A stretch of DNA of 46,849 nt from Desulfofustis glycolicus DSM 9705 (GCF_900130015.1 NZ_FQXS01000033.1:1-46849); one strand, 5' to 3'. Positions 16,968-28,359 are shown, numbered from the stretch's first letter. A program made the numbers and translations. Notes: generated by a model from the sequence alone, not told the origin.

Positions 16968-18164
16968 ATGAATGGAAATAAACGATCCCCATTGCTCCTG
17001 CTGTTCGCCCTTGTCGCTGGACTGACCATCGGCGGCTGCAAGGATCAGGAACAGGCGGCACGGCCGGCCCCCGGCCCGGTCGAGGTCAACGTCGTGACCC
17101 TGGAGGCACAACCGGTCGAGCTCTTCGCCGAACTTCCCGGACGAACCGCCGCCCACAGAATCGCCGAAGTACGCCCCCAGGTGAGCGGCATCGTGCAGAA
17201 ACGATTGTTCACCGAAGGCAGCGAAGTCGCCGCCGGGGAACTGCTCTACCAGATAGATCCTGCCTTGTACCAGGCCAACTTCGACAGCGCCAAGGCCGCC
17301 TTGGCCAAGGCCGAGGTCATTGAACAATCGGCCCGCCAGAAGGCGGAGCGCTACCGGACCCTGGTACGCACCAAAGCGGTCAGCGAACAAGAACAAATCG
17401 AGGTAGAAGCCGCCTGGAAGCAGGCTCAAGCGGAAGTTGCGGCCGCCAACGCGGCACTCGCCCGCGCCAGGATCGACCTCGATTACACCCAGGTCACGGC
17501 ACCGATCTCGGGCCGCATCGGCAAGTCGATGGTCTCCGAGGGATCACTGGTCACCGCCCAGCAGGGCATGGCCCTGGCCATCATCCAGCAACTCGACCCG
17601 ATCTACGTGGACGTCAACCAGTCCAGCACCGAGCTGCTGCGTTTGAAACAGGAACTGGCCGCCGGCCAGATTGCCAAAGACCAGCACCTTCGTTCGGAGG
17701 TATCGGTTATCCTCGATGACGGTTCCCTCTACTCGCATAACGGTTTTCTCGAATTCTCCGATGTCTCGGTCGATCAGTCGACCGGCACGGTAACCCTGCG
17801 GGCCATCGTCGAAAATCCCGATCAGGATTTGCTGCCGGGCATGTTCGTCCGGGCCCGCATCACCAAAGGTACCCGACCGGACGCGATCCTCGTGCCGGCG
17901 GCCAGCGTCATCCGCAACAGTCGCGGCCAAGCCACAGTGCTGCTGGTCAATACGGAGAATCAGGTGGAGAGCCGAATCATCGAAGTCGAACAAAACCGCG
18001 GCGAGCAGGTCCTCATCGGCAGCGGTCTGGCCGTCGGTGACAAGGTGATCGTCGCCGGCATCCAGAAAGTAAAAGCAGGCGCCCAGGTCACCGTCGTCGA
18101 GATGCCGGCTCCGGGCTCGGACCAGGCAACGGCGCCCCTCGCCACTGCCGGGAAAACGGAGTAA
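16968..18164 (+). CDS. RND efflux membrane-fusion (adaptor) lipoprotein, AcrA-like
   Basis: The periplasmic adaptor of a tripartite drug/solvent efflux pump, joining the inner-membrane pump to the outer-membrane channel. About 398 residues. A lipoprotein signal ends in TIGGC, giving a lipidated Cys at about residue 26. The lipoyl half-motifs flank an alpha-helical hairpin (about residues 95-165, Ala/Glu/Gln-rich), followed by a beta-barrel (LDPIYVDVNQSS) and membrane-proximal region ending with GDKVIVAGIQKVKAGAQV, all diagnostic for AcrA/MexA proteins. The ATG at 16968 is preferred to 16959 because the AAGG box would otherwise touch the start. First gene of a four-gene operon. Confidence 0.92.
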   Translation: MNGNKRSPLLLLFALVAGLTIGGCKDQEQAARPAPGPVEVNVVTLEAQPVELFAELPGRTAAHRIAEVRPQVSGIVQKRLFTEGSEVAAGELLYQIDPALYQANFDSAKAALAKAEVIEQSARQKAERYRTLVRTKAVSEQEQIEVEAAWKQAQAEVAAANAALARARIDLDYTQVTAPISGRIGKSMVSEGSLVTAQQGMALAIIQQLDPIYVDVNQSSTELLRLKQELAAGQIAKDQHLRSEVSVILDDGSLYSHNGFLEFSDVSVDQSTGTVTLRAIVENPDQDLLPGMFVRARITKGTRPDAILVPAASVIRNSRGQATVLLVNTENQVESRIIEVEQNRGEQVLIGSGLAVGDKVIVAGIQKVKAGAQVTVVEMPAPGSDQATAPLATAGKTE

Positions 18165-18167
18165 GCC

Positions 18168-21100
18168 ATGGCCAGATTTTTCATCGATCGCCCGATCTTC
18201 GCCTGGGTCATCGCTATCGTCATCATGCTGGCCGGTACGCTGTCGATCCTGCGCCTGCCGGTTTCCCAGTATCCGGAAATCGCCCCCCCGTCGGTCCGCG
18301 TCACCGCCAGCTACCCGGGAGCATCGGCGCAGACCGTCGAAGACAGCGTCACGCAGATCATTGAACAGAACATGACTGGGTTGGACAATCTGCTCTATAT
18401 GAATTCGCAGAGTTCTTCCAACGGCTCGGTCACCATCTCCCTGACTTTTGATTCCGGCACCGATCCGGACATCGCCCAGGTCCAAGTGCAGAACAAGCTG
18501 CAGCAGGCCCTGCGATTGCTCCCCCAGGAGGTTCAGGAGCAAGGCGTCCAGGTCAACAAATCGAACTCGACCTTCCTGATGATTGTCGGCCTGATATCTT
18601 CCGACGGCTCCATGGATCAGCGCGATCTGTCCGACTTCATGGTCTCGGAGTTGCGCGATCCGCTCAGCCGGACTCCCGGCGTCGGAAGCATTCAGATCTT
18701 CGGCAGCCAGTATGCGATGCGCATCTGGCTCGATCCGCACAAACTGACCAGCTATCAGCTGACCCCCAGCGACGTCGCCGCCGCGATCCGGGCCCAGAAC
18801 AACCAGGTCGCCGTCGGCGATCTCGGCGGCGCCCCCTCAGTTGACGGTCAGCAGGTCACCGCCAGCATGATGGCGCAGACCAAACTCAGTTCCCCAGAGG
18901 AATTTGCCAAGATCCTGCTGCGCGTCAACCAGGACGGCTCGCAGATTCGACTGCGCGATGTGGCTCGCGTGGAAATCGGCGGCGAAAACTACTCCGCGAC
19001 CGGCACCTATAACGGCCAACCATCGGGCGGCATGGCCGTCATGCTGGCCACCGGGGCCAACGCGCTGGACACCTCAGAAGCAGTCCGTGACAAGGTAGAG
19101 GAGCTGAAACCCTATTTCCCAGCCGGTATCGAGGTCGTCTATCCCTACGACACCACCACGTTTATTAAAATTTCCATCGAAGAAGTAGCACAGACCCTGG
19201 TGGAAGCCATCATTCTCGTTTTTCTGGTAATGTTTCTCTTCCTCCAGAACTTCCGGGCCACGCTGATTCCGTCGATAGCCGTACCGGTCGTCCTGCTCGG
19301 CACGTTCGGCATCATGGCCGCCTTCGGCTTCTCGATCAATACCCTGACCATGTTCGGCATGGTCCTGGCCATCGGCCTGCTGGTCGACGATGCGATCGTC
19401 GTCGTCGAGAACGTCGAGCGAATCATGAGCCAGGAAGGGTTGTCACCCCTGGCGGCGACGAGAAAGTCGATGGACCAGATCACCAGCGCCCTGATCGGTA
19501 TTGCCCTGGTCCTGTCCGCCGTCTTCGTCCCGATGGCCTTTTTCGGCGGCTCCACCGGCGCCATCTATCGCCAGTTCTCCCTGACCATCGTCTCGGCCAT
19601 GGCCCTGTCGGTCCTGGTGGCCTTGATCCTCACGCCGGCCTTGTGCGCCACCATCCTCAAACCGATCGACCCGCACAAGCATGCCAGGAAACGTGGCTTC
19701 TTCGGCTGGTTCAACCGCATATTCAAGCGCGGAACCGATCGTTACCAGCGGACCGTCGGCTATGTCCTGCGCCGCTCGGTACGGTTCGGCCTCATCTACC
19801 TGCTGTTGGTCGGCGGCATGGCCTTTCTCTTCGCCAAGCTGCCTACCTCTTTTATTCCGGAAGAAGATCAAGGCGTCTTTCTGACCATGATCCAACTGCC
19901 GGCCGGAGCGACGATGGAGCGGACCCAAGAGGTGATCGACGTCGTCCGTGATCACTACCTGATAAACGAAAAAGAGAACATCAACTCGGCATTCGCCGTC
20001 GCCGGCTTCAGTTTTGCCGGCAGCGGACAGAATAACGGTATGGTGTTCGCCCAGCTCAGGGACTGGGATGAGCGAAAACGGGCCGACCAATCGGTCAACG
20101 CCATCATCGGCCGGGCCATGGGTCGCTTCATGCAGATCAAGGAGGCCCAGATCTACGCTTTCAACATTCCGGCAATCCCCGCTCTCGGGCTGGCAACCGG
20201 GTTCGATCTCTATCTCCAGGATCGGGGCAACCTCGGCCATGAAAAGCTGGTCGAGGCACGCAACATGCTGCTCGGCATGGCCGCCCAGCATCCGGACCTG
20301 ACGAGGGTCCGTCCCAACGGCATGGAAGACACGCCGCAGTATAACATAGACATCGACTACGAGAAGGCGATGGCCCTCGGCGTCGCCGTCGCCGACATCA
20401 ACACCACCCTGTCAACCGCCTGGGGCTCGAACTACGTCAACGACTTCATCCACCGCGGCCGAATCAAGAAAGTATACCTCCAGGCCGACGCACCGTTCAG
20501 GATGCAGCCCGAAGATGTCGCACTCTGGCACGTTCGCAACAACACCAAGGAGATGGTGCCCTTTTCTACCTTCGCCGAAGGTCACTGGAGCTACGGTTCT
20601 CCGCGACTGGAGCGGTTCAACGGTATCCCGGCCGTAGAGATCGTCGGCGAGGCCGCACCCGGCAAGTCAAGCGGCGAAGGCATGGCGACAATCAGTGAGC
20701 TGATCTCCCGCCTGCCGGCCGGCATCGGCTTCGAGTGGACCGGAGCCTCCTACCAGGAGGTTCAGTCCGGGGCGCAGGCGCCGGCACTCTATGCCATTTC
20801 GGTGCTGGTCGTCTTTCTCTGCCTGGCCGCCTTGTATGAGAGCTGGTCGGTACCGTTTTCGGTCATGCTCGCTGTTCCGCTCGGCGTGTTGGGTGCTCTC
20901 GGGGCAGCCTGGCTGCGGGGCATGGAAAATGATGTCTACTTCCAGGTCGGCCTGCTCACCACCATTGGCCTGTCAGCGAAAAACGCCATTTTGATCGTCG
21001 AATTCGCCAAAGCACGCTACGATAAGGGCGACGGGTTGTTCGAGGCAACAATCGCCGCCTGCAAACTGCGACTGCGTCCGATCCTGATGACCTCAATGGC

Positions 21101-21323
21101 CTTTATGCTCGGCGTCCTGCCGCTGGCGATCAGCACTGGAGCCGGCGCCAACAGCCGGAACGCCATCGGTACAGGAGTTCTCGGCGGCATGATTTCGGCA
21201 ACGGTACTGGCAATCGTCTTTATACCGCTGTTCTTCTACGTAGTCGTCCGCGTTTTCAAAACTCGTCCGCGAATAGAAATCGAAGCGGAACGAGAAGCAA
21301 CTTCAACGGTGGTTCAGTCATGA
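18168..21323 (+). CDS. RND efflux pump, AcrB-like (HAE1 family)
   Basis: The proton-driven inner-membrane pump that captures hydrophobic or amphiphilic compounds from the periplasm and passes them to the outer-membrane channel. At 1051 residues it has the normal length: the first helix [20 protein letters not shown], two large periplasmic loops, and twelve membrane helices. The proton-relay pair Asp407-Asp408 lies in [15 protein letters not shown], at the same positions as in E. coli AcrB, and the second conserved helix [19 protein letters not shown] carries the relay Lys. It starts 3 bases after the adaptor stop and overlaps the channel gene by four bases, so the three are made together. Confidence 0.95.
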   Translation: MARFFIDRPIFAWVIAIVIMLAGTLSILRLPVSQYPEIAPPSVRVTASYPGASAQTVEDSVTQIIEQNMTGLDNLLYMNSQSSSNGSVTISLTFDSGTDPDIAQVQVQNKLQQALRLLPQEVQEQGVQVNKSNSTFLMIVGLISSDGSMDQRDLSDFMVSELRDPLSRTPGVGSIQIFGSQYAMRIWLDPHKLTSYQLTPSDVAAAIRAQNNQVAVGDLGGAPSVDGQQVTASMMAQTKLSSPEEFAKILLRVNQDGSQIRLRDVARVEIGGENYSATGTYNGQPSGGMAVMLATGANALDTSEAVRDKVEELKPYFPAGIEVVYPYDTTTFIKISIEEVAQTLVEAIILVFLVMFLFLQNFRATLIPSIAVPVVLLGTFGIMAAFGFSINTLTMFGMVLAIGLLVDDAIVVVENVERIMSQEGLSPLAATRKSMDQITSALIGIALVLSAVFVPMAFFGGSTGAIYRQFSLTIVSAMALSVLVALILTPALCATILKPIDPHKHARKRGFFGWFNRIFKRGTDRYQRTVGYVLRRSVRFGLIYLLLVGGMAFLFAKLPTSFIPEEDQGVFLTMIQLPAGATMERTQEVIDVVRDHYLINEKENINSAFAVAGFSFAGSGQNNGMVFAQLRDWDERKRADQSVNAIIGRAMGRFMQIKEAQIYAFNIPAIPALGLATGFDLYLQDRGNLGHEKLVEARNMLLGMAAQHPDLTRVRPNGMEDTPQYNIDIDYEKAMALGVAVADINTTLSTAWGSNYVNDFIHRGRIKKVYLQADAPFRMQPEDVALWHVRNNTKEMVPFSTFAEGHWSYGSPRLERFNGIPAVEIVGEAAPGKSSGEGMATISELISRLPAGIGFEWTGASYQEVQSGAQAPALYAISVLVVFLCLAALYESWSVPFSVMLAVPLGVLGALGAAWLRGMENDVYFQVGLLTTIGLSAKNAILIVEFAKARYDKGDGLFEATIAACKLRLRPILMTSMAFMLGVLPLAISTGAGANSRNAIGTGVLGGMISATVLAIVFIPLFFYVVVRVFKTRPRIEIEAEREATSTVVQS

Positions 21324-22753
21324 GTACCTCCAGAAACCTGTCTGCGCTCATTGCTATTTTTGGTCTGCTGCTCGGCGGCTGTTCGCTGACCCCTTCATAC
21401 CAGCGACCGGACCTACCGGTGGCCGACAACCTGATCGGATCGTCCGCCGGCTCCTCGACCGCTGAGCCGGCACCTGGGCAGACCGGCACCATCGCCGATC
21501 TCGGCTGGCGCACCTACTTCCCCGACCCGACCCTCCAGCGTCTGATCGACCAGGCCCTGGCGGCTAATCGCGACTTGCGCATTTCAGCGCTGAACATCGC
21601 CGCCTATCAGGCTCAGTACCGGATTCAACGCGCTGCATTGCTGCCCGGTGTCGATGGAGACGCGTCGGCTGCCAGACAACGAACGCTCGTCGGCAACACC
21701 CACGCCACCGGCAATCTCTTCCAGGTCAAGGTCGGCCTCGCCGCCTACGAACTCGACTTCTTCGGACGACTGCGCAGTCTTGAAGACAAGGCCCTCGAGA
21801 ACTACCTGGCGATGGAGCAAAACCATCGCAGTGCACTGATCAACCTGATCGCCGAAGTCGCCGGCGCTTATCTGAACCTGCTGGCCGATCGGGAATTGCT
21901 CGCCATCACCAAGGACACACGCCGTATCGAAGAGGAGTCCTTCGAGCTGATCAAGCAGCGGGTCAAAGTCGGCATCGCCAACGAGTTGGCCCTTGCGCAG
22001 GCACGGACCAACCTGGAAGCCGTCAAGGCCAACCTTGCCCTGTACCAGCGGCGAGTCGCCCAGGATCGCAATTACCTGGATTTGCTGACCGGTGGCGGTG
22101 GTGCCACGACCCCGGCGACGGCCGATGAAGGTCTCCTGAACGGCCGGCTGATCGAGGCCGAAACACCACCATCCCAGCTCTCCTCCCGGGTCTTGCTGCA
22201 GCGCCCCGACATCATGGCCGCCGAGCACGAACTGAAGGCGGCCAATGCCGACATCGGCGCCGCCCGCGCCGCTTTCTTTCCGGCCATCAGTCTGACAGCC
22301 AACGCCGGACTGATCAGCACCGAACTCGACAGTTTATTCAACGGTGATTCGGGGATGTGGCTCTTTTCGCCGGCCATTCGCCTGCCCATCTTCACCGGCG
22401 GCCGACTGGAAGCACAACTCGATGTCGCCCAGATCCGTAAAGACATCTCTATTGCCCGCTACGAAAAAGCCATCCAGGTCGCGTTCAAAGAAACGGCCGA
22501 TTCCCTGGTCGCAGTCACCACCTACCGTGACCAGATGATTGCCCAGCAGGCCAACCTGGAAGCCAGCCAGGACTACCACGCCATCGCCAGCCAGCGTTAC
22601 GAACAGGGACTGGACAGTTTTTTGACCCTGCTGGATGCCCAGCGCTCGCTCTACGGTGCCCGGCAGAATTTCCTCAGCCTGAAACTGGCACAGTTGATCA
22701 ACCAGATCACGCTCTACAAGGTCCTGGGCGGCGGCTGGCAGGAGCAGAACTGA
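21320..22753 (+). CDS. Outer-membrane factor lipoprotein, OprM/NodT-like
   Basis: The outer-membrane channel of the tripartite pump. 477 residues with a lipobox LLGGC (lipid-modified Cys at about residue 21) followed by the typical [13 protein letters not shown]. Two repeats of long amphipathic helices (about residues 75-270 and 290-470) form the TolC-type trimeric tunnel; [13 protein letters not shown] and the closing [20 protein letters not shown] are family hallmarks. It overlaps the pump gene by four bases. A full set of three subunits plus regulator in one operon indicates a self-contained export system. Confidence 0.92.
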   Translation: MSTSRNLSALIAIFGLLLGGCSLTPSYQRPDLPVADNLIGSSAGSSTAEPAPGQTGTIADLGWRTYFPDPTLQRLIDQALAANRDLRISALNIAAYQAQYRIQRAALLPGVDGDASAARQRTLVGNTHATGNLFQVKVGLAAYELDFFGRLRSLEDKALENYLAMEQNHRSALINLIAEVAGAYLNLLADRELLAITKDTRRIEEESFELIKQRVKVGIANELALAQARTNLEAVKANLALYQRRVAQDRNYLDLLTGGGGATTPATADEGLLNGRLIEAETPPSQLSSRVLLQRPDIMAAEHELKAANADIGAARAAFFPAISLTANAGLISTELDSLFNGDSGMWLFSPAIRLPIFTGGRLEAQLDVAQIRKDISIARYEKAIQVAFKETADSLVAVTTYRDQMIAQQANLEASQDYHAIASQRYEQGLDSFLTLLDAQRSLYGARQNFLSLKLAQLINQITLYKVLGGGWQEQN

Positions 22754-22756
22754 ACC

Positions 22757-23401
22757 ATGGCCCGCAAGACCAAGGAGGAGGCACGGCAGACCCGAACCGA
22801 TATCCTGTCTGCGGCGATCCGGATTTTCTCGGTCCGCGGCGTGTCCCGAACGACACTGAACGATATCGCCAAGGAAGCCGGTGTCACCAGGGGTGCCATC
22901 TATTGGCATTTCAACAACAAAAACGACCTGCTCGCCGCCCTCTGGGATCAGCTCTTTCTGCCCATCGAGCCGATCGTCCAAGCCAGCGAAAGCAGCGATG
23001 AGAGCGATCCGCTCGGCAGAATGCGCGAGGCACTGCTATCGCTGTTCACCTCTCTAGCCAGCGATCCGACGCAATTGCAGCTGTTTCGCATCCTGCACGA
23101 TAAGTGTGAACTGGTGGAAGACACCGGCACCGAGCACCTGCACCGGGCCAATTGTCACCGGGACGGCCTGAAACGCATCGGCACCGTGCTCAGCAACAGT
23201 GTCGCCAGAGGACAGCTACCGCCGGATTACAATATCCATCTGGCCAGTATCGCCGCCATTTCCTTCATCGACGGCCTGCTTGCCAACTGGCTGATGTTTC
23301 CGACCCTGATCAGGGCCGACCGGGAAATCCCCCTGCTGGTTGACGAATTGATGGCTATGCTGCGCCGCGGTTTCTCCGCCCGGTCCCACGACAGTCAGTG
23401 A
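22757..23401 (+). CDS. TetR-family repressor of the efflux operon, AcrR-like
   Basis: A 214-residue regulator starting 3 bases after the channel gene. Residues 1-60 carry the TetR helix-turn-helix (TLNDIAKEAGVTRGAIYWHFNNKNDLL), nearly the AcrR/TtgR consensus. The C-terminal helical domain would hold the inducer. The operator it is expected to bind is the palindrome at 16893-16914, overlapping the operon promoter. Being the last gene of the operon makes it autoregulated, unlike E. coli acrR, which is divergent from acrAB. Confidence 0.9.
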   Translation: MARKTKEEARQTRTDILSAAIRIFSVRGVSRTTLNDIAKEAGVTRGAIYWHFNNKNDLLAALWDQLFLPIEPIVQASESSDESDPLGRMREALLSLFTSLASDPTQLQLFRILHDKCELVEDTGTEHLHRANCHRDGLKRIGTVLSNSVARGQLPPDYNIHLASIAAISFIDGLLANWLMFPTLIRADREIPLLVDELMAMLRRGFSARSHDSQ

Positions 23402-23512
23402 TTACGGCGGGTCAACCACTCCATTTCCGGAAAAAGATCGATCGCCAGGAGATACTTCTCAAATCGGCACGTACCGGACACCGACTGCAGTAACGCCGAT
23501 ATCCCCTTCTGT

Positions 23513-24727
23513 TTATTCGTAGCGCAGGGCCTCGATCGGATTGAGCCGGGCCGCCTTGCGCGCCGGGAAATAACCGAAGACCACACCCACCGTACCGGAA
23601 AAGAGAAACGCCGCCGCAATGACGCCCGGTTTGAAGACGAATGGTACGCCGATGATCCTGCCGATCACCGCCGCGCTGCACAGCCCGACAATGATGCCGA
23701 TCAGACCTCCGAAGAAGGCCAACACGACCGCCTCCACGAGAAACTGGAGGAGCACATCGCGCTCCAGCGCACCGATGGCCAGCCGGGTGCCGATTTCCCG
23801 GGTGCGCTCGGTCACCGAGACCATCATGATATTCATGATGCCGATCCCGCCGACCAGCAGCGACACCCCGGCCACGGCGCTGAGCAGCGCGGTCAGAACA
23901 GTGGTTGTGCCGGCCAGGGTATCGATAATCTCCTTCATATCGCGTACGTGAAAATCGTCTTCCTGTCCGGCAAGGATACCGCGGCGCTCCCGCAGTAATT
24001 CCTCGATGCCGGCCTGCACGGTCTCGGTGGGCACCCCATCCAGCACCGAGACGTAAATCGCCTCCACGTCGTTATTGCCGGCCATCCGGCGCTGCATCGT
24101 ACGCAGTGGGACAATCACCAGGTCGTCCTGGTCCTGACCGAAGCTCGATTGTCCTTTTTTCTCCAGGACGCCGATTACCTTGAAGGAAATTGTGCCCAAC
24201 CGGAGCGAACTCCCCACCGGGCTGCCGTTTCCGAACAACTGGGTCTTGACTGTTTGCCCGATCAGGCAGACGCCGGCACCGGCCCGCTCCTCACCCTCGC
24301 TGAACAAACGCCCTTCCGCCAGCACCCAGTCCCGCACTATCAGATAGAAAGCCGTGGTGCCGGTGACCGAGGTCGCCCAGTTGGCGCTGCCGGAAATGGC
24401 CTGCCGGGCTGTCTGCGCGGTTGGCGCCACCGCCGCCAGACCGGCAATACCGTTGGTGATGGCAGTGGCATCGGCCGTGGTGAATCGAGCGGAGGCGATG
24501 CGTGCCCCGCCCGGACCACGCATCGCTTGACCGGGACGGACATGCAGCATATTGCTGCCGAGTTTGGCGATATCTCCGGTCACTTTGGCGGTGGCGCCGC
24601 TACCGGCGGTGACCATGCTGATCACCGCCGCCACACCGATAACCACCCCGAGAATGGTCAACGAGGAGCGCAGCACATTGCGGCGGATGGCCCGCAGGGC
24701 CAGCAGTACGGTTTCCCAGATCATCAC
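23513..24727 (-). CDS. MacB-like ABC transporter permease
   Basis: A 404-residue inner-membrane protein of the MacB/FtsX type: one N-terminal helix (NVLRSSLTILGVVIGVAAVISM), a roughly 240-residue periplasmic domain, and three C-terminal helices with the LVGGIGIMNIMMVSVTERTREIGTRLAIGA signature and the final PARKAARLNPIEALRYE. These systems do not move substrate through the membrane but push it from the periplasm through the outer-membrane channel by ATP-driven motion. In E. coli, permease and ATPase are one chain; here they are two genes overlapping by four bases. Confidence 0.92.
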   Translation of the reverse strand: MMIWETVLLALRAIRRNVLRSSLTILGVVIGVAAVISMVTAGSGATAKVTGDIAKLGSNMLHVRPGQAMRGPGGARIASARFTTADATAITNGIAGLAAVAPTAQTARQAISGSANWATSVTGTTAFYLIVRDWVLAEGRLFSEGEERAGAGVCLIGQTVKTQLFGNGSPVGSSLRLGTISFKVIGVLEKKGQSSFGQDQDDLVIVPLRTMQRRMAGNNDVEAIYVSVLDGVPTETVQAGIEELLRERRGILAGQEDDFHVRDMKEIIDTLAGTTTVLTALLSAVAGVSLLVGGIGIMNIMMVSVTERTREIGTRLAIGALERDVLLQFLVEAVVLAFFGGLIGIIVGLCSAAVIGRIIGVPFVFKPGVIAAAFLFSGTVGVVFGYFPARKAARLNPIEALRYE

Positions 24728-25428
24728 GACACCTCCCGGCTGGAATCCTCGACGATCCGGCCGTCCTGGAACTGGATACGCCGGTCGGCATAGGCTGCCA
24801 TATCCGCTTCATGGGTCACCATGACGATGGTGATGCCCTCGCTTCGATTGAATGATCGCAACATTTCAATGATTTCAATACTCCTGGCCGTATCGAGGTT
24901 TCCGGTCGGTTCATCGGCCAGCAAGATCCTGGGCCGGCCGACGATCGCCCGGGCGATGGCCACCCGCTGCTGCTGGCCGCCGGAGAGCTCTCCCGGGGTG
25001 TGCTGCCACCACCGTTCCAGGCCAACAGTTGCCAGTGCTTCCAGAGCCATGATTCGTCGCTGCCGAGGTGGAATTTTTCTATAAATCAACGGTAGTTCGA
25101 CATTTTCCAGTGCAGACGTGCGATTGAGCAGGTTGAAGCCCTGAAAGATAAAGCCGAGGAAATGCCGGCGCAACAGGGCCCGCTTATCCCTCGACAACCG
25201 CTCCACCCGCACGTCTTCAAACTGGTAGCTGCCGCTGCTCGGGATATCGATGCACCCGAGGATATTGAGTAAGGTCGACTTGCCCGACCCGCTCGGCCCC
25301 ATCATCGCCACGAATTCTCCGGTAGCAATGTCCAGGTCGACGGACTGCAGCGCCTGCATGGCGTTGGCTCCGCTGCCATAGGTCTTGCCGACGCCGGCAC
25401 AGCTGATCAGGATGTTTGTCTCCATCAC
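24724..25428 (-). CDS. MacB-like ABC transporter ATP-binding protein
   Basis: A 234-residue ATPase of the LolD/MacB group. Walker A GPSGSGKS, Q-loop near FIFQGFNLL, signature LSGGQQQRVAIARAI, Walker B ILLADEPTGNLD and the H-loop MVTHEADMAAYADR are all present and spaced normally. It supplies ATP energy to the permease gene that follows, with which it overlaps by four bases (ATGA). The adaptor gene upstream ends exactly where this gene begins. Confidence 0.93.
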   Translation of the reverse strand: MMETNILISCAGVGKTYGSGANAMQALQSVDLDIATGEFVAMMGPSGSGKSTLLNILGCIDIPSSGSYQFEDVRVERLSRDKRALLRRHFLGFIFQGFNLLNRTSALENVELPLIYRKIPPRQRRIMALEALATVGLERWWQHTPGELSGGQQQRVAIARAIVGRPRILLADEPTGNLDTARSIEIIEMLRSFNRSEGITIVMVTHEADMAAYADRRIQFQDGRIVEDSSREVS

Positions 25429-26727
25429 TTAGTTAACCGCCATGATTTCATTGGTGATAACCGCCCGGCCCGGCTGCAGGCCGTCGGCCGAAACCGCGGT
25501 CCGGGCACCGTCGGTAGCCAAGGGATGCACCGTCAGCGGTGCCGGCCGCCGGTCGGGACTGAGCGTCCAGACCGTCGCTCCCTGGCCCGGCAGCTTATCA
25601 TTGTCGGCTGCCGTCATGCTTCGCGACGGGCGCCGCCGCGGGCCGGGAAGCAGGGAGGAAAGCAGGCCGCCGGATGTACCGGCCTGTCGAACCAAGCTGT
25701 CCGGCCGGTAACGCAGGGCCGAGTTGGGCACCAGCAGCGTATCCTCGATCTTCTCGACGACGATTTCCGCCGTGGCGGTCATCCCTGGTCGCAGCAGCAG
25801 GTCGGGATTGGCCACGTTCAACACCGCCTGATAGGTGACCACCCCGTCGGTCGTCACCGCTCCATAGCGGACCTGGGTAATGTCTGCAACAAACTGCTGC
25901 TGCGGATACGCATCAACGGTAAAGGTGGCCGCCTGCCCTTCCTTGACCCGGCCGACATCGGCTTCGTCCACATCCACCTGCAACTCCATCTGGCGCAGAT
26001 CCTCGGCTAGGGTGTAAAGGATCGGGGCCTGCAGGGAGGCGGCAACGGTCTGACCGACCTCCACGTCACGGCTCAACACAAACCCATTAATCGGGGCATA
26101 GATGATCGTTTTTTCCAGGTCGTTTTCATTGGCCTGCAAGCCTGCCTCGGCCATCTCGATGGCAGCCGCGGCGGCGTCAACCGAAGCGATCGCCCGCTCC
26201 AGATCGGCTTCCGCCTGATCGATGAGTTCCTGTGACGGTGACTTGCCGCCCGTCAATTCGTGGGTACGACGATAGCGGGTCAGGGTTTTGTCTGCCGCGT
26301 TTCGGGTAGCTTGCGTCTGCCGATGATTGGCCCGAGCGCTGGCCACCTCGGCACGAGATTTGTGAACCGCCGCCTGATAGCGGACGTCATCGAGGTAGAC
26401 CAAGGGTTGGTTGCGTTTGACGCTATCATTGAAATCAGCGGTCATCGAGGTGATGATGCCGGAAAGTTCGCTGCCAACTTCTACCTGATTGGTCGCCGCG
26501 AGGTTGCCGGTGGCGGTGACCGTGATCACCAGATCCCCCTGCTCGACCGGCTGCGTCTGATAGCCGACGGCATCACCGTCCCGGCGTTGATACCAGACCA
26601 GCACAATGGCCCCGGCCACCAGCACTATTACCACTATCACCAGCCAGCGGACGAGCCTTCGTCTGCCGCCGTGTGAAGAAAGATGCGCCAGTGTCTCGTT
26701 GACTGAATCCTCCGAATGGTTAGTCAT
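25429..26727 (-). CDS. Periplasmic adaptor (HlyD/MacA-like)
   Basis: About 432 residues. A membrane helix at residues 25-45 (LVRWLVIVVIVLVAGAIVLVWY) anchors a periplasmic adaptor. VTATGNLAATNQVEVGSELSGII begins the lipoyl domain, a helical hairpin follows (about residues 110-185), then beta-barrel strands (ILYTLAEDLRQMELQVDVDEADVGRV, a MacA-type sequence) and a C-terminal domain with an Arg/Ser-rich insertion (about residues 330-360). The ATG at 26727 is chosen since a CAGGAAA ribosome site precedes it. It overlaps the outer-membrane factor gene by eight bases. Confidence 0.88.
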   Translation of the reverse strand: MTNHSEDSVNETLAHLSSHGGRRRLVRWLVIVVIVLVAGAIVLVWYQRRDGDAVGYQTQPVEQGDLVITVTATGNLAATNQVEVGSELSGIITSMTADFNDSVKRNQPLVYLDDVRYQAAVHKSRAEVASARANHRQTQATRNAADKTLTRYRRTHELTGGKSPSQELIDQAEADLERAIASVDAAAAAIEMAEAGLQANENDLEKTIIYAPINGFVLSRDVEVGQTVAASLQAPILYTLAEDLRQMELQVDVDEADVGRVKEGQAATFTVDAYPQQQFVADITQVRYGAVTTDGVVTYQAVLNVANPDLLLRPGMTATAEIVVEKIEDTLLVPNSALRYRPDSLVRQAGTSGGLLSSLLPGPRRRPSRSMTAADNDKLPGQGATVWTLSPDRRPAPLTVHPLATDGARTAVSADGLQPGRAVITNEIMAVN

Positions 26728-28219
26728 GTCTGTTTCCTGAAAGGGTTGTTGATCGGGATTGATACGCCAACTCATCAAACGTCTGCCAGCCGCCGCCAAG
26801 GGCCTGATAAAGACGGATCAGTTCGGCCGACGCGGCCGCCACACTCTGCACCGATTGATCCTCAAGCGACAGCAATGAGCGCCGGGCATCGACAACTTCG
26901 CTGAAATCACTGAGCCCGCCAGTGTAGCGCTGCTCGGCCAGTTCAGATACCGATCGGGCGGCAACCAGCGCCTGTCCGAGCCACTGTTGTCGTTGCTCTT
27001 CTTTGGCATAAGCGATCAGTGCGTTTTCCACTTCCTCCAGCGCGGCCAGGACCGCACTCTCGTAACGCAACAAGGCCTGGCGTTGCACTTCGTCCTGGAT
27101 CAGTACCGTATCGTGCAGGGTGCCGGCATCGAACATCGACCAGCTGATCGCCGGGCCGATCGACCAGGACCGGGCTGGTGAAGCGAGTAAATCCCCGAGA
27201 GACAGGGACTCCAAACCGATGGAGCCGCCCAACGAAAAACGCGGATAACGCGCCGCTTCAGCCACACCGACCCGGGCGGTTTCGGCGGCCAGTTCCCGCT
27301 CGGCCCGGCGGATATCCGGACGCTGCCGCACCACCTCGGCCGGCACGCCGACCGCAATCAAAGCTGCCGCCCGGGGTACCGGCTGCGCCGTGCCGAGTTC
27401 CCGGTGCAGGGCGCCGACCTGCTCTCCGAGAAGCACCGCCAGCCGGTTGAGCACCGACTCCACTCCGGACTCCAGCACGGGAATCGCCGCGTGCGCCGTG
27501 GCCAGGCTGGCACGGGCCTGGGCCAGCGCCAGTTCATCCTCACGACCGGCACGGCTGGCGGCCTCGATCAGCTCAAAGCTCTGCTGCCGGGCCACCAGAT
27601 CGGCCCGCGCCACCGCCAACCGGGACTGGCTGGAACGCAGATCGATGTACGACAGACCGACCTCGGCCAACAAGACCGCAATCACATCATGCAGCTCCTC
27701 GATACTTGCCTGGTAGTCGGCATCAGCGGCTTCGATCCGTCTCCGAATTCCACCGAAGACATCGATCTCCCAGCCGGCGTTAAGACCTGCAGAATAGCTC
27801 TCGGTCCCGGTGCTCCTGCCATCCGCCGTTCGATTTTCGCTCTTTTTGGCCGATCCAGCGGCGTCAATCGCCGGCAACTGCGACGCCCCTGCCTGATGAC
27901 GCTGCAAACGAGTCACCTCAACCCGGGAAAGAGTCTCTTCAACATCGAGGTTGGCAACAATCGCCCGAACCATTAGATCGGATAGCACGGCATCGTCAAA
28001 GACCTGCCACCAGCGCTCAAGTCGCACCGAATCGGCCGAAGCAACAGCTGGTTCGGCGTTACGCCACTGCTCCGGGACAGCTGGACGGGGTGGTGAATAG
28101 TCCGGCCCGACGGCGGCACAGCCGGCCATCGCCACCACCGCCACCACCACCACCAGCACGGCAAATGACTGGGCCTGAGCCGATCCACTGCCGTTTCGTG
28201 CATTCTGCCCCTCTCTCAT
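26720..28219 (-). CDS. Outer-membrane factor lipoprotein (NodT family)
   Basis: About 499 residues and the first gene of the leftward MacAB-like operon. A lipoprotein signal with a long hydrophobic run ends in AMAGC and is followed by AAVGPDYSPPRPAVP, a NodT/OprM hallmark. The two helical repeats and the closing QRYTGGLSDFSEVVDARRSL are present. The ATG at 28219 is preferred over upstream in-frame starts because AGGAGG lies a few bases before it. Having its own channel makes this second export system independent of the RND pump next door. Confidence 0.88.
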   Translation of the reverse strand: MREGQNARNGSGSAQAQSFAVLVVVVAVVAMAGCAAVGPDYSPPRPAVPEQWRNAEPAVASADSVRLERWWQVFDDAVLSDLMVRAIVANLDVEETLSRVEVTRLQRHQAGASQLPAIDAAGSAKKSENRTADGRSTGTESYSAGLNAGWEIDVFGGIRRRIEAADADYQASIEELHDVIAVLLAEVGLSYIDLRSSQSRLAVARADLVARQQSFELIEAASRAGREDELALAQARASLATAHAAIPVLESGVESVLNRLAVLLGEQVGALHRELGTAQPVPRAAALIAVGVPAEVVRQRPDIRRAERELAAETARVGVAEAARYPRFSLGGSIGLESLSLGDLLASPARSWSIGPAISWSMFDAGTLHDTVLIQDEVQRQALLRYESAVLAALEEVENALIAYAKEEQRQQWLGQALVAARSVSELAEQRYTGGLSDFSEVVDARRSLLSLEDQSVQSVAAASAELIRLYQALGGGWQTFDELAYQSRSTTLSGNRHD

Positions 28220-28359
28220 GCCAACCTCCTGTTCCTGCCCCAATGAGCATCTCTGCTGCTCAGACCGCCACAACGCTTCTGATCTGTCAGAGACCATGCT
28301 ACCGCACGAGTATGGAGAAATTATGGAGGAACCATGTGATTTTCAGGGAGAACCGACAA